Assembly (NCBI GenBank): GCA_018894105.1
Contig: CM032122.1
Span: 34,503,404 to 34,567,403, forward strand
Direction of reading: 5' to 3'
DNA from: Jacaranda mimosifolia
Lineage: Eukaryota > Streptophyta > Magnoliopsida > Lamiales > Bignoniaceae
DNA length: 64,000 nucleotides
A program made the position numbers and the translations under genes. This document shows positions 13,069 through 28,346 of this stretch, piece after piece. The notes under the pieces were generated by a model, which saw only the letters and a list, made by a program, of their open reading frames with translations, was not told the DNA's origin and did not search any database. How positions within the stretch are numbered: the first letter of the stretch is position 1; each line of letters opens with the position of its first letter.

Positions 13069-14330
13069 CCCAATACACCGTTGTTCCTGACTATGAGACT
13101 CATTCATAGAGACAAGACATCCTCATCATAACGGTTCATACACGTCACCCTATACTTTTGACTAAGATAGGTGACACAACAGAAATGTAAAACAAAATAT
13201 ATATCTTGTGATTATTTTTAGAAAAAAGAAACAATTATTCAAATCATTTCATATATTACAAATGTCAAAAATTAATTAACAAAATTAAAAAATTTAAATT
13301 AAATATATTAACAAAGAATTACTATTAGAAAATACGAACGTATTCACATCTTTTGTGTGGAATTCAGTTAAATTAGCTTGTGCGAGTGGATTATTTTCAA
13401 CATTTTTATTCTTGTTATTATTTGACAATTGAAAATTATCATTTCATATGAATTACATAAAATATCACTTATTTTCATTTATAATTTTTCTTAAAAATAT
13501 TCTATCAATCTATTCTCAATTCAATCAAAGTCAAATTTTAATTTTACAAAAAGTCGACCATCATTTCAGCACAATTAAAATATACATATATTTTGAAAAG
13601 ATATGTTCTTTTAAGTATAAAAAGTATAAATCACCTAAACTGTGATTCATATGGTACTTAACCAAATTATTATTTTCAAATAAAACATTCAAATGCAATT
13701 TCATGTTTATTTTCAAAACTATAACTAATTATCAACTTCTAAAAATGTTGAAAGCTAAAAATAAAACCAAAAGAGACACTAAATTACATTATATTCTTCT
13801 TTTGCACAAAAATCACGGTAGTTTCATATACTTTTAAGTGTAATTTTGTATCACTCAAAACAAATAATATAGAAGGAAAAATCAATAAATACATTTTACA
13901 ATTATGTATACTAAAACGAAAATATAATTTTCTTCTCATTTTCCTTGGAAACCAAATGCAAAATGAAAAAAAAAAAAAAAAATCTTAACATTTTATTCTT
14001 TAAAATCCGAGGCCCAACTGCTTTATTAAGGGTGAAATAGTGTTGTTTTACAAATTGCAAATAAGATTTCATCGAAATGAGTGTGGCTTTTTTAAAATTT
14101 TTTTTTAAAAAATTAAAAAAAGAAAAGAGTTCAAAGTGAACTCTCACTGAAGATAAAAAATTAGCACCAATAATCAAGATAAAGTAATCATAGTACTTTG
14201 CGACTAACATCTCCATTTGCTTTGACTTTGATCCTTTGCATGCACCTCAAGGTACAAGCCTTCAAAGCATTATTGCATGGGGTCTATGGACCCCAATTGC
14301 AGGGGAAACTAATCTCTAGTGCTTCTTTGT
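13069..14330. other. Intergenic DNA upstream of the beta-glucosidase gene
   Basis: AT-rich spacer with poly-A/T runs near 13968 and 14098. The last 100 bases before the TATA box form the proximal promoter of the gene that follows. No other gene was recognised. Confidence 0.45.
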
Positions 14331-14340
14331 CTATAAATAG
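14331..14340 (+). promoter_or_regulatory. TATA box of the BGLU44-like gene
   Basis: CTATAAATAG directly precedes an in-frame ATG at 14341. Plant transcription usually starts about 25-35 bases after the TATA box, so the 14341 ATG should not be in the mRNA. This points to the next in-frame ATG, at 14395, as the start codon. Confidence 0.75.
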
Positions 14341-18578
<4,238 letters not shown>

Positions 18579-18962
18579 GCACGTACAGCAAACCTCCTAG
18601 TGTTGTTTTAATGTACTTTCAGTTCACTAGTTGCCTGCATAGTGAGTTGCCATCCCTTAGGAATCAATAAGCTTTAGCTGGAGATTTGAGAAAAACGAAA
18701 ATCTTTTTTTCTCCAATCCTTTTGTATCTGCCTTGTTCAGTTTCACTTGTTTTTGTTTCTTAACAAAGTTGCTATTGGAAATCTCCTAAGCAATGCAATG
18801 GAAAATTTTATTCACCATCCAATTTATGTCCTTGGGTTAAACAAGCCGATTGGCTTTCTCATTTAGTTTCAAGAGCTTTAGAATCATTTGATTTGATTCA
18901 CGTATATATGCTACTATTGAACATCTTAATTAGACAAATTAATGGTGACTCTTTCTAAAAAT
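18579..18962. other. 3' UTR and spacer after the BGLU44-like gene
   Basis: The first 200-250 bases are probably 3' UTR; the rest is AT-rich. No gene was recognised. Confidence 0.45.
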
Positions 18963-19668
18963 CAGTGTTTTGAAAATTGGATCGGATTGGCCAGTTGAAC
19001 TGGTGACTGGAGGCCAATTCGATCTGATTCAATTATAAAAATTGGTGACATTTTGAACTTATAAAAAACCGATTAAATCGGTACCGGTTCGACCGGTTGA
19101 CCAATGATTCACTTATTTTTTTATTTAAAAAAAATTAAAAAATAATTTAAAAAATAAAAAATATATATATAAAAAGAAAAGAGAGAGAAATTATGAATTG
19201 AAGATGATGATTAAAGATTTTGGACATATAATTTTTTAAAACATGAATTTATTTTCTTGAAATATAATGAAGTGGTAGTTATATGTAAACGCTTATGTTT
19301 AATTTGTTATTTTATTTTGTTTAATCTCTCTTAAATTATGTTGGATATTTAATGTAAAAAAATTTATTTTTGCTTGGAGTTGAAGTATGAAATGAATGAT
19401 TACTTAAATTAATATGAAACATTATTTTTTATTTATAGTTGAATAATTGTAAAATAATATTTTTTTTCTTTCTAAAAAACTTATTTAAAAATAAATAAGT
19501 TGAAATTTTTTCAAATAATATATAGCATTTGAAGTTTTATTTGTTAATATTAAAATATTATATGTATAATTAAATATAAGTATTACGTCATTATGATATC
19601 ATACCAGTTGAACTAATAATCAGTAACATTGTCAATTTTTTATCCGGTTTGATTTTGAAAATATTGCT
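18963..19668. repeat. Degenerate dispersed element with CGGT/ACCGG-rich ends
   Basis: The left side (CAGTGTTTTGAAAATTGGAT followed by repeated CCGGTT/GACCGG motifs to about 19100) is mirrored on the right by ATCCGGTTTGATTTTGAAAAT (19641-19661). The resemblance to an imperfect inverted repeat of about 25 bp is clear but degenerate. The body is AT-rich and non-coding. It is probably an old non-autonomous DNA transposon; boundaries are approximate. Confidence 0.45.
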
Positions 19669-20538
19669 AAAAATCATATCAAAAGCTATAGCAATTGTGA
19701 TACATGAAAATATAGATACATGTCGGGGCTTCTCCTCCAAAATTTGGAGGAAAAATTATATTTCCCTCTTATCTCCCTCTGATTTTTCGTTTGTGTATCG
19801 ACTTCAAAATTGAGATATAGACAATTAGTTTGATACGGGTTTTCGTGCGATAGTTGGAAAATGTTTGCCATAATGTGGAGGGCCGGTGGTGTTGACAGCT
19901 GAATCAGGATTCATTTAAGTTGGCCTAAATTGGTGATAAAAATAATTTTTTTTAGGGAAATGGCAGATTTCTTTATAAGTTTTATACGATATCCACAAAA
20001 TTTCTATATTTCATTTGTATATATGTTTCTTTTGGGGGCCCATACCACATGTGACATGTTAAACTATGATAATAGTAAGTTTTACATAACCATTGTAGAT
20101 AATAATTATATATTTTTGAATATAAGCTAAAAGTAAATTAAGTAAAAATATTTTGCTCCATCAATTTATTACCTTCTCTTATTGTTCTTTGTTTTAAATT
20201 TCTTTACCAATTTTAAGAATATGTGTATAATTTACAAATTAAAGTTAGCAACTTTTGATACTCTATAATTTAGCCAAGCTATATAAATTACCTTTAAATT
20301 TTAACATTTGAAATCTCCATTTTATGTTCTTAAACAATAAGTTTTCTTTTTTAGATTATTAAGAGATGTTTCTTATTATTTAATTACATAAAATAAAAAG
20401 AATATTATTAAAAAATAAAAATATTTGAATAATATAATTTGTTTATGTGAAGAGGCATTTGCAATAGGGAGGCATTGGAATAATTCATAAGTTATTTCAA
20501 AACTCTATTGGTGGTAAATATTTCATGGTTTGTTTAAA
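19669..20538. other. Intergenic DNA, no gene seen
   Basis: AT-rich spacer between the degenerate repeat and the foldback-like element. No recognisable coding or repeat structure. Confidence 0.4.
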
Positions 20539-22674
20539 GGGGCACTTATTAAAAAGTACCAAAATCACTTTCCAAATTCATGTTCAGTCCCCACTTGAAT
20601 TTTTATAGAATGAGTTCCCTAGTTTTGTTAAAATTTTAGAGATCGCTCCCTACCCACTTGATTTGACAAAAATACCCTTAAATACAATATTTTTTACTCA
20701 TTTTCTTCACTTCTTTTCTATCCGCACAACCAAACACCTTTTATCTCCATTCCCAAACACTAAACCCCAGCTTCATCTTTCATTATCAAAAGAAAAAAAA
20801 AAGTCGAAGAAGCAAATTGAGCTTGACGGCGCAAATGAGGAGCCCGACTACACCACCACCACTAGGGCGACCACCGCATTTCCACCTTCTCAGTTTATTT
20901 TCATCATTTTCAGGTTATTTTCTCAGTTTATTTTTGTTCTTCCCATTTTATTTTCTCAGTTATTACCAGGCCATTCTCTTTATCTTGTATTTTTTTTCTT
21001 AATCAGCAAAAAGAGTGTTTGCCAGAGATGTGGGTATGAAGAAGGAGATGAATTTTGAAGAACTTCAGACTATATCATTTGTATTGGAATTGTAGTAGTG
21101 TATAATCTGTTTATGTAAAGTACATTTTACAATAAATTATAGTATAAAATTTTCAATCTTTCAGTACATTTTAAAAGAAATTGTAGTATATAATTTGTTT
21201 ATCAAAAGTACATTTTACAAGTGATTATAGTACAAAATGTTCAACCTTTCAATAAATATTATCTGAAAGTGGCAGTATATAATTTGTTTATCTACAATAC
21301 ATTTTACAATCAATTGCAGTAAAAAATATTCAACATTTTAGTATACATTATCTAAAAGTAGTAGTATATAATATGTTTATGTAAAGTACATTTTTCAAGC
21401 AATTACAGTACAAAACATTCAATATTTCAGTGCACATTACTAGAAGCGGTAGTATATAATCTGGTTATATAAAGTATATTTTACAAGCAATTCTAATACA
21501 AAATATTCAATCTTTTAGAATACATTAGTATAAGTGGTAATATATATGAACAGTATATTTTACAAGCAATTGTAGTACAAAATATTCAACATTTCAGTAC
21601 ATATTATCTAAAAGTAAAAGTATATAATATGTTTATGTAAAGCACATTTTACAAGGAATTGTATCACAAAACATTCAAGTTTTATACTTCAACCTAAAAT
21701 TGTACTTCATTTTACCTAAAATTGTATCTATTATTTAAGTTTTATACTTCAAGTGTTCTACTAATTGATTATCCAAAATTATACTGCAATTGCTAGCGTC
21801 TTATACTTCAAGTGTTCTGGAATTGTACTTATTTTTATATAAAATTGTACTTCGTTTATCTGAAATTGCACTTTATTTTATACTTCATTTTACATCAAAT
21901 TGTACTCTGTTATTGAATTTCTATACTTTAAAGGTTTTATTTATTAATTATCCAAAATTGTACTGCAATTACTAGGATTTTATTCTTCAAGTGTTCTAAA
22001 ATTGTACTTCATTACCTAAAATTATACTTTATTTTACATAAAATTGTACTCTATTATTTAAGTTTTATACTTCAAGGGTTCTACTAATTGATTATCCAAA
22101 ATTGTACTGCAATTGATGGCGTCTTATACTTTAAGTGTTTTGGAATTGTACTCTATTTTTTATAAAATTGTACTTCGTTTATCTGAAATTGCACTTCATT
22201 TATACTTCATTTTACCTAAAATTGTACTCTATTATTGAAGTTCTATACTTCAAGTGTTCTATTTGTTGATTTAGCATGAAAATGTAGCATGTGCATGTTA
22301 TCCGATATATCAGTGCTTTTGTACTTCAATAAGGGAAATTTATACTTGATTTCGGGACATATATACTTCATTGCGGTAATTATGTACTAGATTTAGAATG
22401 AAAAGGTATCATGTGCATGTTGTCTGAGAGCATGAACAAATGTGTGAGATATTACTAGGGGTGGGCGCTCAAATCAGGTACGTCGGGTTCGGGTACCCGA
22501 TTTTTTGGGTAGCAATTTTAGCTACCTGACACCGACCCGAAATTGTCGGGTACTCGACATGATTTTTAAAAAAAATATTAATATAAATATTATCTAAAAA
22601 GTCTTAAAAAAAAAAAGAAAAGAAAATGAACTTTGGCCTCTATTAGATAGTGGCCAAACTTTGGCTTTTTAAAA
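20539..22674 (+). repeat. Left inverted arm of the foldback-like element
   Basis: The arm has three zones. The outer 520 bp is unique and carries a short open frame (20817-21002) also found in the other arm. 21060-21680 holds repeats of about 105-115 bp built on GTAGTATATAAT, AAGTACATTTTACAAGCAAT and ACAAAATATTCAA. 21690-22300 holds repeats built on AAATTGTACT and TATACTTCAAGTGTTCT. The arm ends in 219 bp of a truncated MITE that begins TAGGGGTGGGC at 22456. Confidence 0.85.
22456..22674 (-). mobile_element. Truncated copy of the same hAT-type MITE in the left arm
   Basis: This is the reverse-complement counterpart of 25797-26016. It begins TAGGGGTGGGCGCTC after GATATTAC (22448-22455), the inverted form of the target octamer. 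It stops at the arm boundary near 22674 without a second MITE end. Confidence 0.8.
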
Positions 22675-22884
22675 TGTGTGTATTTTTCAGTTTTATAAGT
22701 TTTTCAAATAGATTTTCTCATCTTTCTTTGTTTGAACTCTTTTTTAGTTGTTAAAAACTTTAACCCATTTATTATATATATTATTTTTGTTGTAATATTT
22801 AGAAATCTCTAATTTGCACTTGAAAGGCATGAAAGTTATACATCACTTTCTTGGAGTTTATACTTCTTATACCTGAAATTATAC

Positions 22885-24250
22885 CTTGAAATTATCTGAA
22901 AATAATAGTATATAATTTGTTTGTGTAAAGTACATTTTAGAAGCAACTGTAGTACAAAATATTGAAACTTTCAGTACATATTATCTGAAAGTGTAGTATA
23001 TAATCTGGGTATTTGAAGTACATTTTAAAAGCAACTGTAGTACAAAAATACTCAACCTTTCAGTACACATTATCTGAAAGTGTAGTATATAATATGTTTG
23101 TGTAAATTACATTTTACAAGCAACTATAGTACAAAATATTGAAGCTTTCAGTACATATTATCTAAAAGTTTAGTATATAATCTGTGTATTTGAAGTATAT
23201 TTTAGAAGTAACTGTAGTACAAAAGATTCAAGTTTTCAGTGCACATTATCTGAAAGCGGTAGTATATAATCTGTATGTCTGAAGTATATTTTAGAAGCAA
23301 CTGTAGCACAAAATATTTAAGTTTTAAGTACACATTATCTGAAAGTGTAGTATGTAATCTTTGTATCTGAAATACATTTTAGAAACAACTGTAGTACAAA
23401 ACATTCAACCTTTCAGTACATATTATCTAAAAGTGTAGTACATAATCTATGTATCTGAAGTACATTTTAGAAGCAAATGTAATACAAAATATTCAAGTTT
23501 TCAGTACACATTATCTGAAAATGATAGTATATAATATGTATATCTGAAGTATATTTTAGAAGCAATTATAGTACAAAATATTCAAGCTTTCAGTATAGAT
23601 TATCTGAAAATATTAGTACATAATCTAAGTATTTGAAATACATTTTAGAAGTAACGGTAGTACAAAATATTTAACATTTCAGTACACATTATATGTAAGT
23701 GGTAGTATATAATTTGAGTATGTGAAATACATTTTAGAAGCAATTGTGGTACAAAATATTCAACCTTTTAGTACACATTGTCTGAGTGGTAGTATATGAT
23801 CTGTGTATCTGAAGTACATTTTACAAGCAACTGTAGTACAAAATATTCAATCTTTCAGTACACATTATCTGAAAGTGTAGTATATAATCTGTGTATCTGA
23901 AGTACATTTTAGAAGCAACTGTAGTACAAAATATTCAAATTTTCAGTACACATTATCTGAAAGTGTAGTATATAATCTGTGTATCTGAAGTACATTTTAG
24001 AAGCAACTGTAGTACAAAATATTCAAATTTTTAGTACATATTATCTGAAAGGGTAGTACATAATCTGAGTATCTGAAGTACATTTTACAAGAAATTGTAG
24101 TACAAAATATTCAACCTTTCAGTACACGTTATCTGAAAGTGGTAGTACATAATCTGAATATCTGAAGTACATTTTAGAAGCAACTGTAGTATAAAATATT
24201 CAACATTTCAGTACACATTATCTGAAAGTGGTAGTATATAATATGTTTGT
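22885..24250. repeat. 88-bp tandem repeat array in the core
   Basis: About 15 head-to-tail copies occur. Each carries CAGTACACATTATCTGAAAG, GTAGTATATAATCTGTGTAT, CTGAAGTACATTTTAGAAGC and AACTGTAGTACAAAATATTC in that order. Two neighbouring copies starting at about 23857 and 23945 are nearly identical and set the 88-bp period. Others differ by substitutions and small indels. The unit is related to the repeats of the arms (shared GTAGTATATAAT and ACAAAATATTCAA). There is no coding content. Confidence 0.85.
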
Positions 24251-24419
24251 ATACTAATTTTTCTTTATTTGATTGCAGCAAAAGCAAGACATAATGAGGT
24301 CTGCTCTTGTTGCTTCCCCAATATTTTCAGGCTAAATTGGAACATGTGAAATTCAAGATGGGGTCAAAATATTTTGATGCATTGAAGAAGACTCCTTTTC
24401 ATATATACATGGATATGAT

Positions 24420-24760
24420 GTTATGTTGAAGTACCATTCAATTAAAGTAAAATATTGTAGCGAGGTTCAGTACAATATGTGGAAAATCAAGTACAAATAC
24501 AGAACAAACGAAATATATATGGTACTATGTTGAAGTATTCTTCAATTAAAGTGAAATATTGTAGTGAGGTTCAGTATAATATGCGGGAAATAAAGTATAA
24601 ATACAGAACAAACAAAGTTTATATGGCGTTATATTGAAGTACATTTCAATTAAAGTGAAATATTGTAGCGAAGTTCAGTATAATATGTGGGAAATGAAGT
24701 ACAAATACAGAACAAACAAAGTACAGATGGTGTTATGTTGAAGTACATTTTATGTAATTG
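24420..24760. repeat. Tandem repeat of about 105-110 bp, three copies
   Basis: Three consecutive copies share TTGAAGTA, CAATTAAAGT, AAATATTGTAGYGARGTTCAG and AAATACAGAACAAAC. They lie directly after the 88-bp array and are a distinct family, though also rich in GTAC and GAAGTA words. Confidence 0.75.
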
Positions 24761-25099
24761 AATAATTAGTCTCTAATAATTGTAGTGAGGGTCAAGTACA
24801 ATATTTTGAGACTATCAAACTAGGTGAAGTACATATTTGTACTAGTGATTAGATGGATATGATTGTCGAATGCTCATGTGTTTACAACTTTCAATGCATA
24901 AGTATACTTTGGATACTATGAATGATAACTCTGATTCGTTGAACACTACTGGTTATCACTTTAATATTTTAACATTATTTTATTCATACCATACTAAATA
25001 TTACACACAGTTTTAGAGTTTTGGTTATTAATTACCAAGAAATAAAAGGCAAATCATGGAACAAACTCAAGTTCATCACTATTAGTACAAAGAACAAGA

Positions 25100-25500
25100 A
25101 ATCAAGTACATAATTGCTGCAATGAAGTACATATGTCCTGAAATCAAGTATAAATCTCCCTTATTGAAGTAATATCTCATGTATTTGTTCATGCTCTGGT
25201 AGTATATTTTCAGTACAAATACAGAACAAATGAAGTATATATGATGTTATGTTAAAGTACACTTTATACAATTAAATAATTAGTCTCTAATAATTATAGT
25301 GAGGGTCAAATACAATATCTTGAGACTATCGTTTGTCCTGAAATCAAGTATAAATCTCCCTTATTGAAGTAATATCTCAAACATTTGCTAATGCTCTAGT
25401 AGTATATTTTCAGTATAAATGAAGTACAAATATAGAACAAACGAAGATATGGTGTTATATTGAAATACACTTTGTATAAAATCTCCCTTATTGAAGTAGT
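25100..25500. repeat. Tandem repeat of about 190 bp, two and a half copies
   Basis: The block AAATCTCCCTTATTGAAGTA followed by AATATCTCA and TTTGTTCATGCTCT recurs near 25150, 25345 and 25480. The last copy is interrupted by the MITE at 25504; its continuation resumes at 26017 after the MITE. Confidence 0.75.
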
Positions 25501-25503
25501 ATC

Positions 25504-26016
25504 TAGGGGTGGGCATTCGGATCGAGTAATTCGGGTACCGACCTGATACGATCGGGTAGGGTTTTTTATTTTAAAAAAAATTACGAATCGAGTACCCGAT
25601 ACCCAAATGAAATTTTGGGTCAGATATCGGGTAGAAAGTCCTACCCGATCGAGTAGTTCGGGTACCCGATTTTAATTTATATATAAATAAATATATATTA
25701 TATAAAATATATATAATAAGTATATTTATATGTATTGTATATATAATTTAAATGCTTATTATATCCAATATTTATATATATGGTGTGTGTGTGTGTATTT
25801 TAAAAAGCCAAAGTTTGGCCATTGTCTAATAGAGGCCAAAGTTCATTTCTTTTTTTTTTTTTTAAGACTTTTTAGATAATATTTATATTAATTTTTTTTT
25901 TAAAAAAAATCATGTCAGGTACCCGACAATTTCGGGTCGGTGTCAGGTAGCTAAAATTGCTACCCAAAAAATCGGGTACCCGAACCCGACGTACCCGATC
26001 CAAACGCCCACCTCTA
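25504..26016. mobile_element. hAT-type MITE (513 bp) nested in the foldback-like element
   Basis: It starts TAGGGGTGGGCATTCGGATC and ends GATCCAAACGCCCACCTCTA, an imperfect terminal inverted repeat of about 20 bp. The flanking octamers GTAGTATC (25496-25503) and GTAATATC (26017-26024) match at 7 of 8 bases. Uninterrupted copies of the host repeat read GTAATATCTCA at this point (for example near 25170 and 25365), which shows the empty site. An 8-bp duplication is the hallmark of hAT insertion. The interior has GGGTACCCGA words, an AT-rich centre and a (GT)n tract at about 25782-25797. No coding. Confidence 0.85.
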
Positions 26017-27931
26017 GTAATATCTCACACATTTGTTCATGCTCTCGGACAACATGCACATGCTACCTTTTCATTCTAAATCTAGTACATAATTACCGCA
26101 ATGAAGTATATATGTCCTGAAATCAAGTATAAATTTCCCTTATTGAAGTACAAAAGCACTGATATATCGGATAATATGCACATGCTAAATCAACAAATAG
26201 AACATTTGAAGTATAGAACTTCAATAATAGAGTACAATTTTAGGTAAAATGAAGTATAAATGAAGTGCAATTTCAGATAAATGAAGTACAATTTTATAAA
26301 AAATGGAGTACAATTCCAAAACACTTCAAGTATAAGACGCCATCAATTGCAGTACAATTTTGGATAATCAATTAGTAAAGCCCTTGAAGTATAAAACTTA
26401 AATAATAGAGTACAATTTTATGTAAAATAAGGTATAATTTTAGGTAATGAAGTACAATTTTATATAAAAAGAAGTACAATTTTAGAATACTTGAAGAATA
26501 AAACCCTAGTAATTGCAGTACAATTTTGGATAATTAATAAATAAAACCCTTGAAGTATAGAAATTCAATAATAGAGTACAATTTTATGTAAAATGAAGTA
26601 TAAAATAAAGTATAATTTCAGATAAATGAAGTACAATTTTATATAAAAATAAGTACAATTCCAGAACACTTGAAGTATAAGACGCTAGCAATTGCAGTAC
26701 AATTTTGGATAATCAATTAGTAGAACACTTGAAGTATAAAACTTAAATAATAGAGTACAATTTTAGGTTGAAGTATAAAACTTGAATGTTTTGTGCTACA
26801 ATTCCTTGTAAAATGTGTTTTACATAAACATATTATATACTTCTACTTTTAGATAATGTGTACTGAAATGTTGAATATTTTGTACTACAATTGCTTGTAA
26901 AATGTACTTTTCATATATATTACCACTTATACTAATGTATTCTAAAAGGTTGAATATTTTGTATTAGAATTGCTTGTAAAATATACTTTATATAACCAGA
27001 TTATATACTACCACTTCTAGTAATGTGTACTGAAATATTGAATATTTTGTATTGTAATTGCTTGAAAAATGTTACATAAACAGATTATATACTACTACTT
27101 TTAGATAATGTGTACTAAAAGGTTGAATATTTTGAACTGCAATTGCTTGTAAAATGTACTGTAGATAAACAAATTATATATTGCCACTTTCAGATAATGT
27201 TTATTGAAAGGTTGAACATTGTGTACTACAATCACTTGTAAAATGTACTTTTGATAAACAAATTATATACTATAATTTCTTTTAAAATGTACTGAAAGAT
27301 TGAAAATTTTATACTATAATTTATTGTAAAATGTACTTTACATAAACAGATTATATACTACTACAATTCCAATACAAATGATACAGTATGAAGTTCTTCA
27401 AAATTCATCTCCTTCTTCATACCCACATCTCCGGCAAACACTTTTTTTGCTGATTAAGAAAAAAAAATACAAGATGGAGATAATGACCTGGTAATAACTG
27501 AGAAAATAAAATGGGAAGAACAAAAATAAACTGAGAAAATAACCTGAAAATGATAAAAATAAACTGAGAAGGTGGAAATGCGGTGGTTGCGCTAGTGGTG
27601 GTGGTGCAGTCGGGCTCCTCGTTTGCGCCGTCAAGCTCAATTTGCTTCTTCGACTTTTTTTTTTCTTTTCTTTTTTTCTTCTGATAATGAAAGATGAATG
27701 TAGGGTTTAGTGTTTGGGAATTGAGATAAAGGGTGTTTGGTTGTGTGGATAGAAAAGAAGTGAAGAAAATGAGTGAAAAATATTGTATTTAAGGGTATTT
27801 TTGCCAAATCAAGTGGGTAGGGAGTGATCTCTAAAATTTTAACAAAATTAGGGAGCTCATTCTATAAAAATTCAAGTGGAGACTGAATATGAATTTGGAA
27901 AGTGGTTTTGGTACTTTTTAATAAGTGCCCC
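25797..27931 (-). repeat. Right inverted arm of the foldback-like element
   Basis: Reverse-complement counterpart of 20539-22674, with the same zones in mirror order: the MITE half (25797-26016), the AAATTGTACT-type repeats (about 26150-26770), the AGTACATTTTACAAG-type repeats (about 26780-27370), then the outer unique zone with the mirrored open frame (27398-27640, minus strand). Differences from the left arm are scattered substitutions and small indels, so the arms have drifted since they formed. Confidence 0.85.
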
Positions 27932-28346
27932 TAAATATTCTTATGCTTTTACGTTGTGCTTTTATAGACATATTCTGACTAACATAATTTTTAATTGATC
28001 TTTGATATTTATGCATTGTAACTTCGTGATAAAATTTTTAATTTTGTACCATATATCTTATTAAAAAATATATTATGAATTAAACTCTCTTTTACATAAA
28101 ATTAAAATAATATATATAAATTATATTTTTAATTATAATTAATTTAATTTGTGCCCAACACAATACACATACTAGCATACTATAATATAATACACACGAG
28201 TACCGATCACCTACTAAGAACGCTACCGCCAATTGCCTCTCTTCAACTTTACGTTCAATTTTCAATTTCTTTTTGCACTACTGTTAATACAAATTATAAA
28301 CCCTAAACCCTTCACAGTCCGAAAATGCTTCTGTGAAATTCTGGAA
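27932..28346. other. Spacer and 5' region of the SNAPC4-like gene
   Basis: AT-rich DNA, then the probable promoter and 5' leader of the Myb gene. A telo-box AAACCCTAAACCC lies at 28298-28310, about 40 bases before the ATG; such motifs are frequent in plant genes active in growing cells. An AT-rich TATA-like stretch is near 28180. Confidence 0.45.

Larger units (their letters stand above)
20539..27931. mobile_element. Foldback-like element with 2.1-kb inverted arms
   Basis: GGGGCACTTATTAAAAAGTA at 20539 is exactly mirrored by the right end, which finishes AATAAGTGCCCC at 27931. The inverted match continues, at roughly 90-95 percent identity by eye, to about 22674 on the left and 25797 on the right, giving arms of 2136 and 2135 bp. 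The 3.1-kb core is mostly tandem repeats. The arms also hold repeats rich in GTAC and AGTACA. No transposase is visible, so the element is non-autonomous. Long modular inverted arms fit foldback elements, or Mutator-type elements with long TIRs. The flanks show TAA on both sides (20535-20537 and 27932-27934) with one extra A on the left, so a 3-bp target duplication is possible but not proven. Confidence 0.85.

Noticed and set aside
22885..24250. Regular repeats suggestive of a CRISPR array
   Set aside because: The units are contiguous and degenerate with no unique spacers, and the window is plant nuclear DNA. This is a transposon-internal tandem repeat.
20535..27934. Firm TAA target-site duplication placing the foldback-like element in PIF/Harbinger
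   Set aside because: The left TAA is separated from the terminal GGGGC by one extra A, and a 3-bp match in AT-rich DNA is weak. The superfamily is left open.
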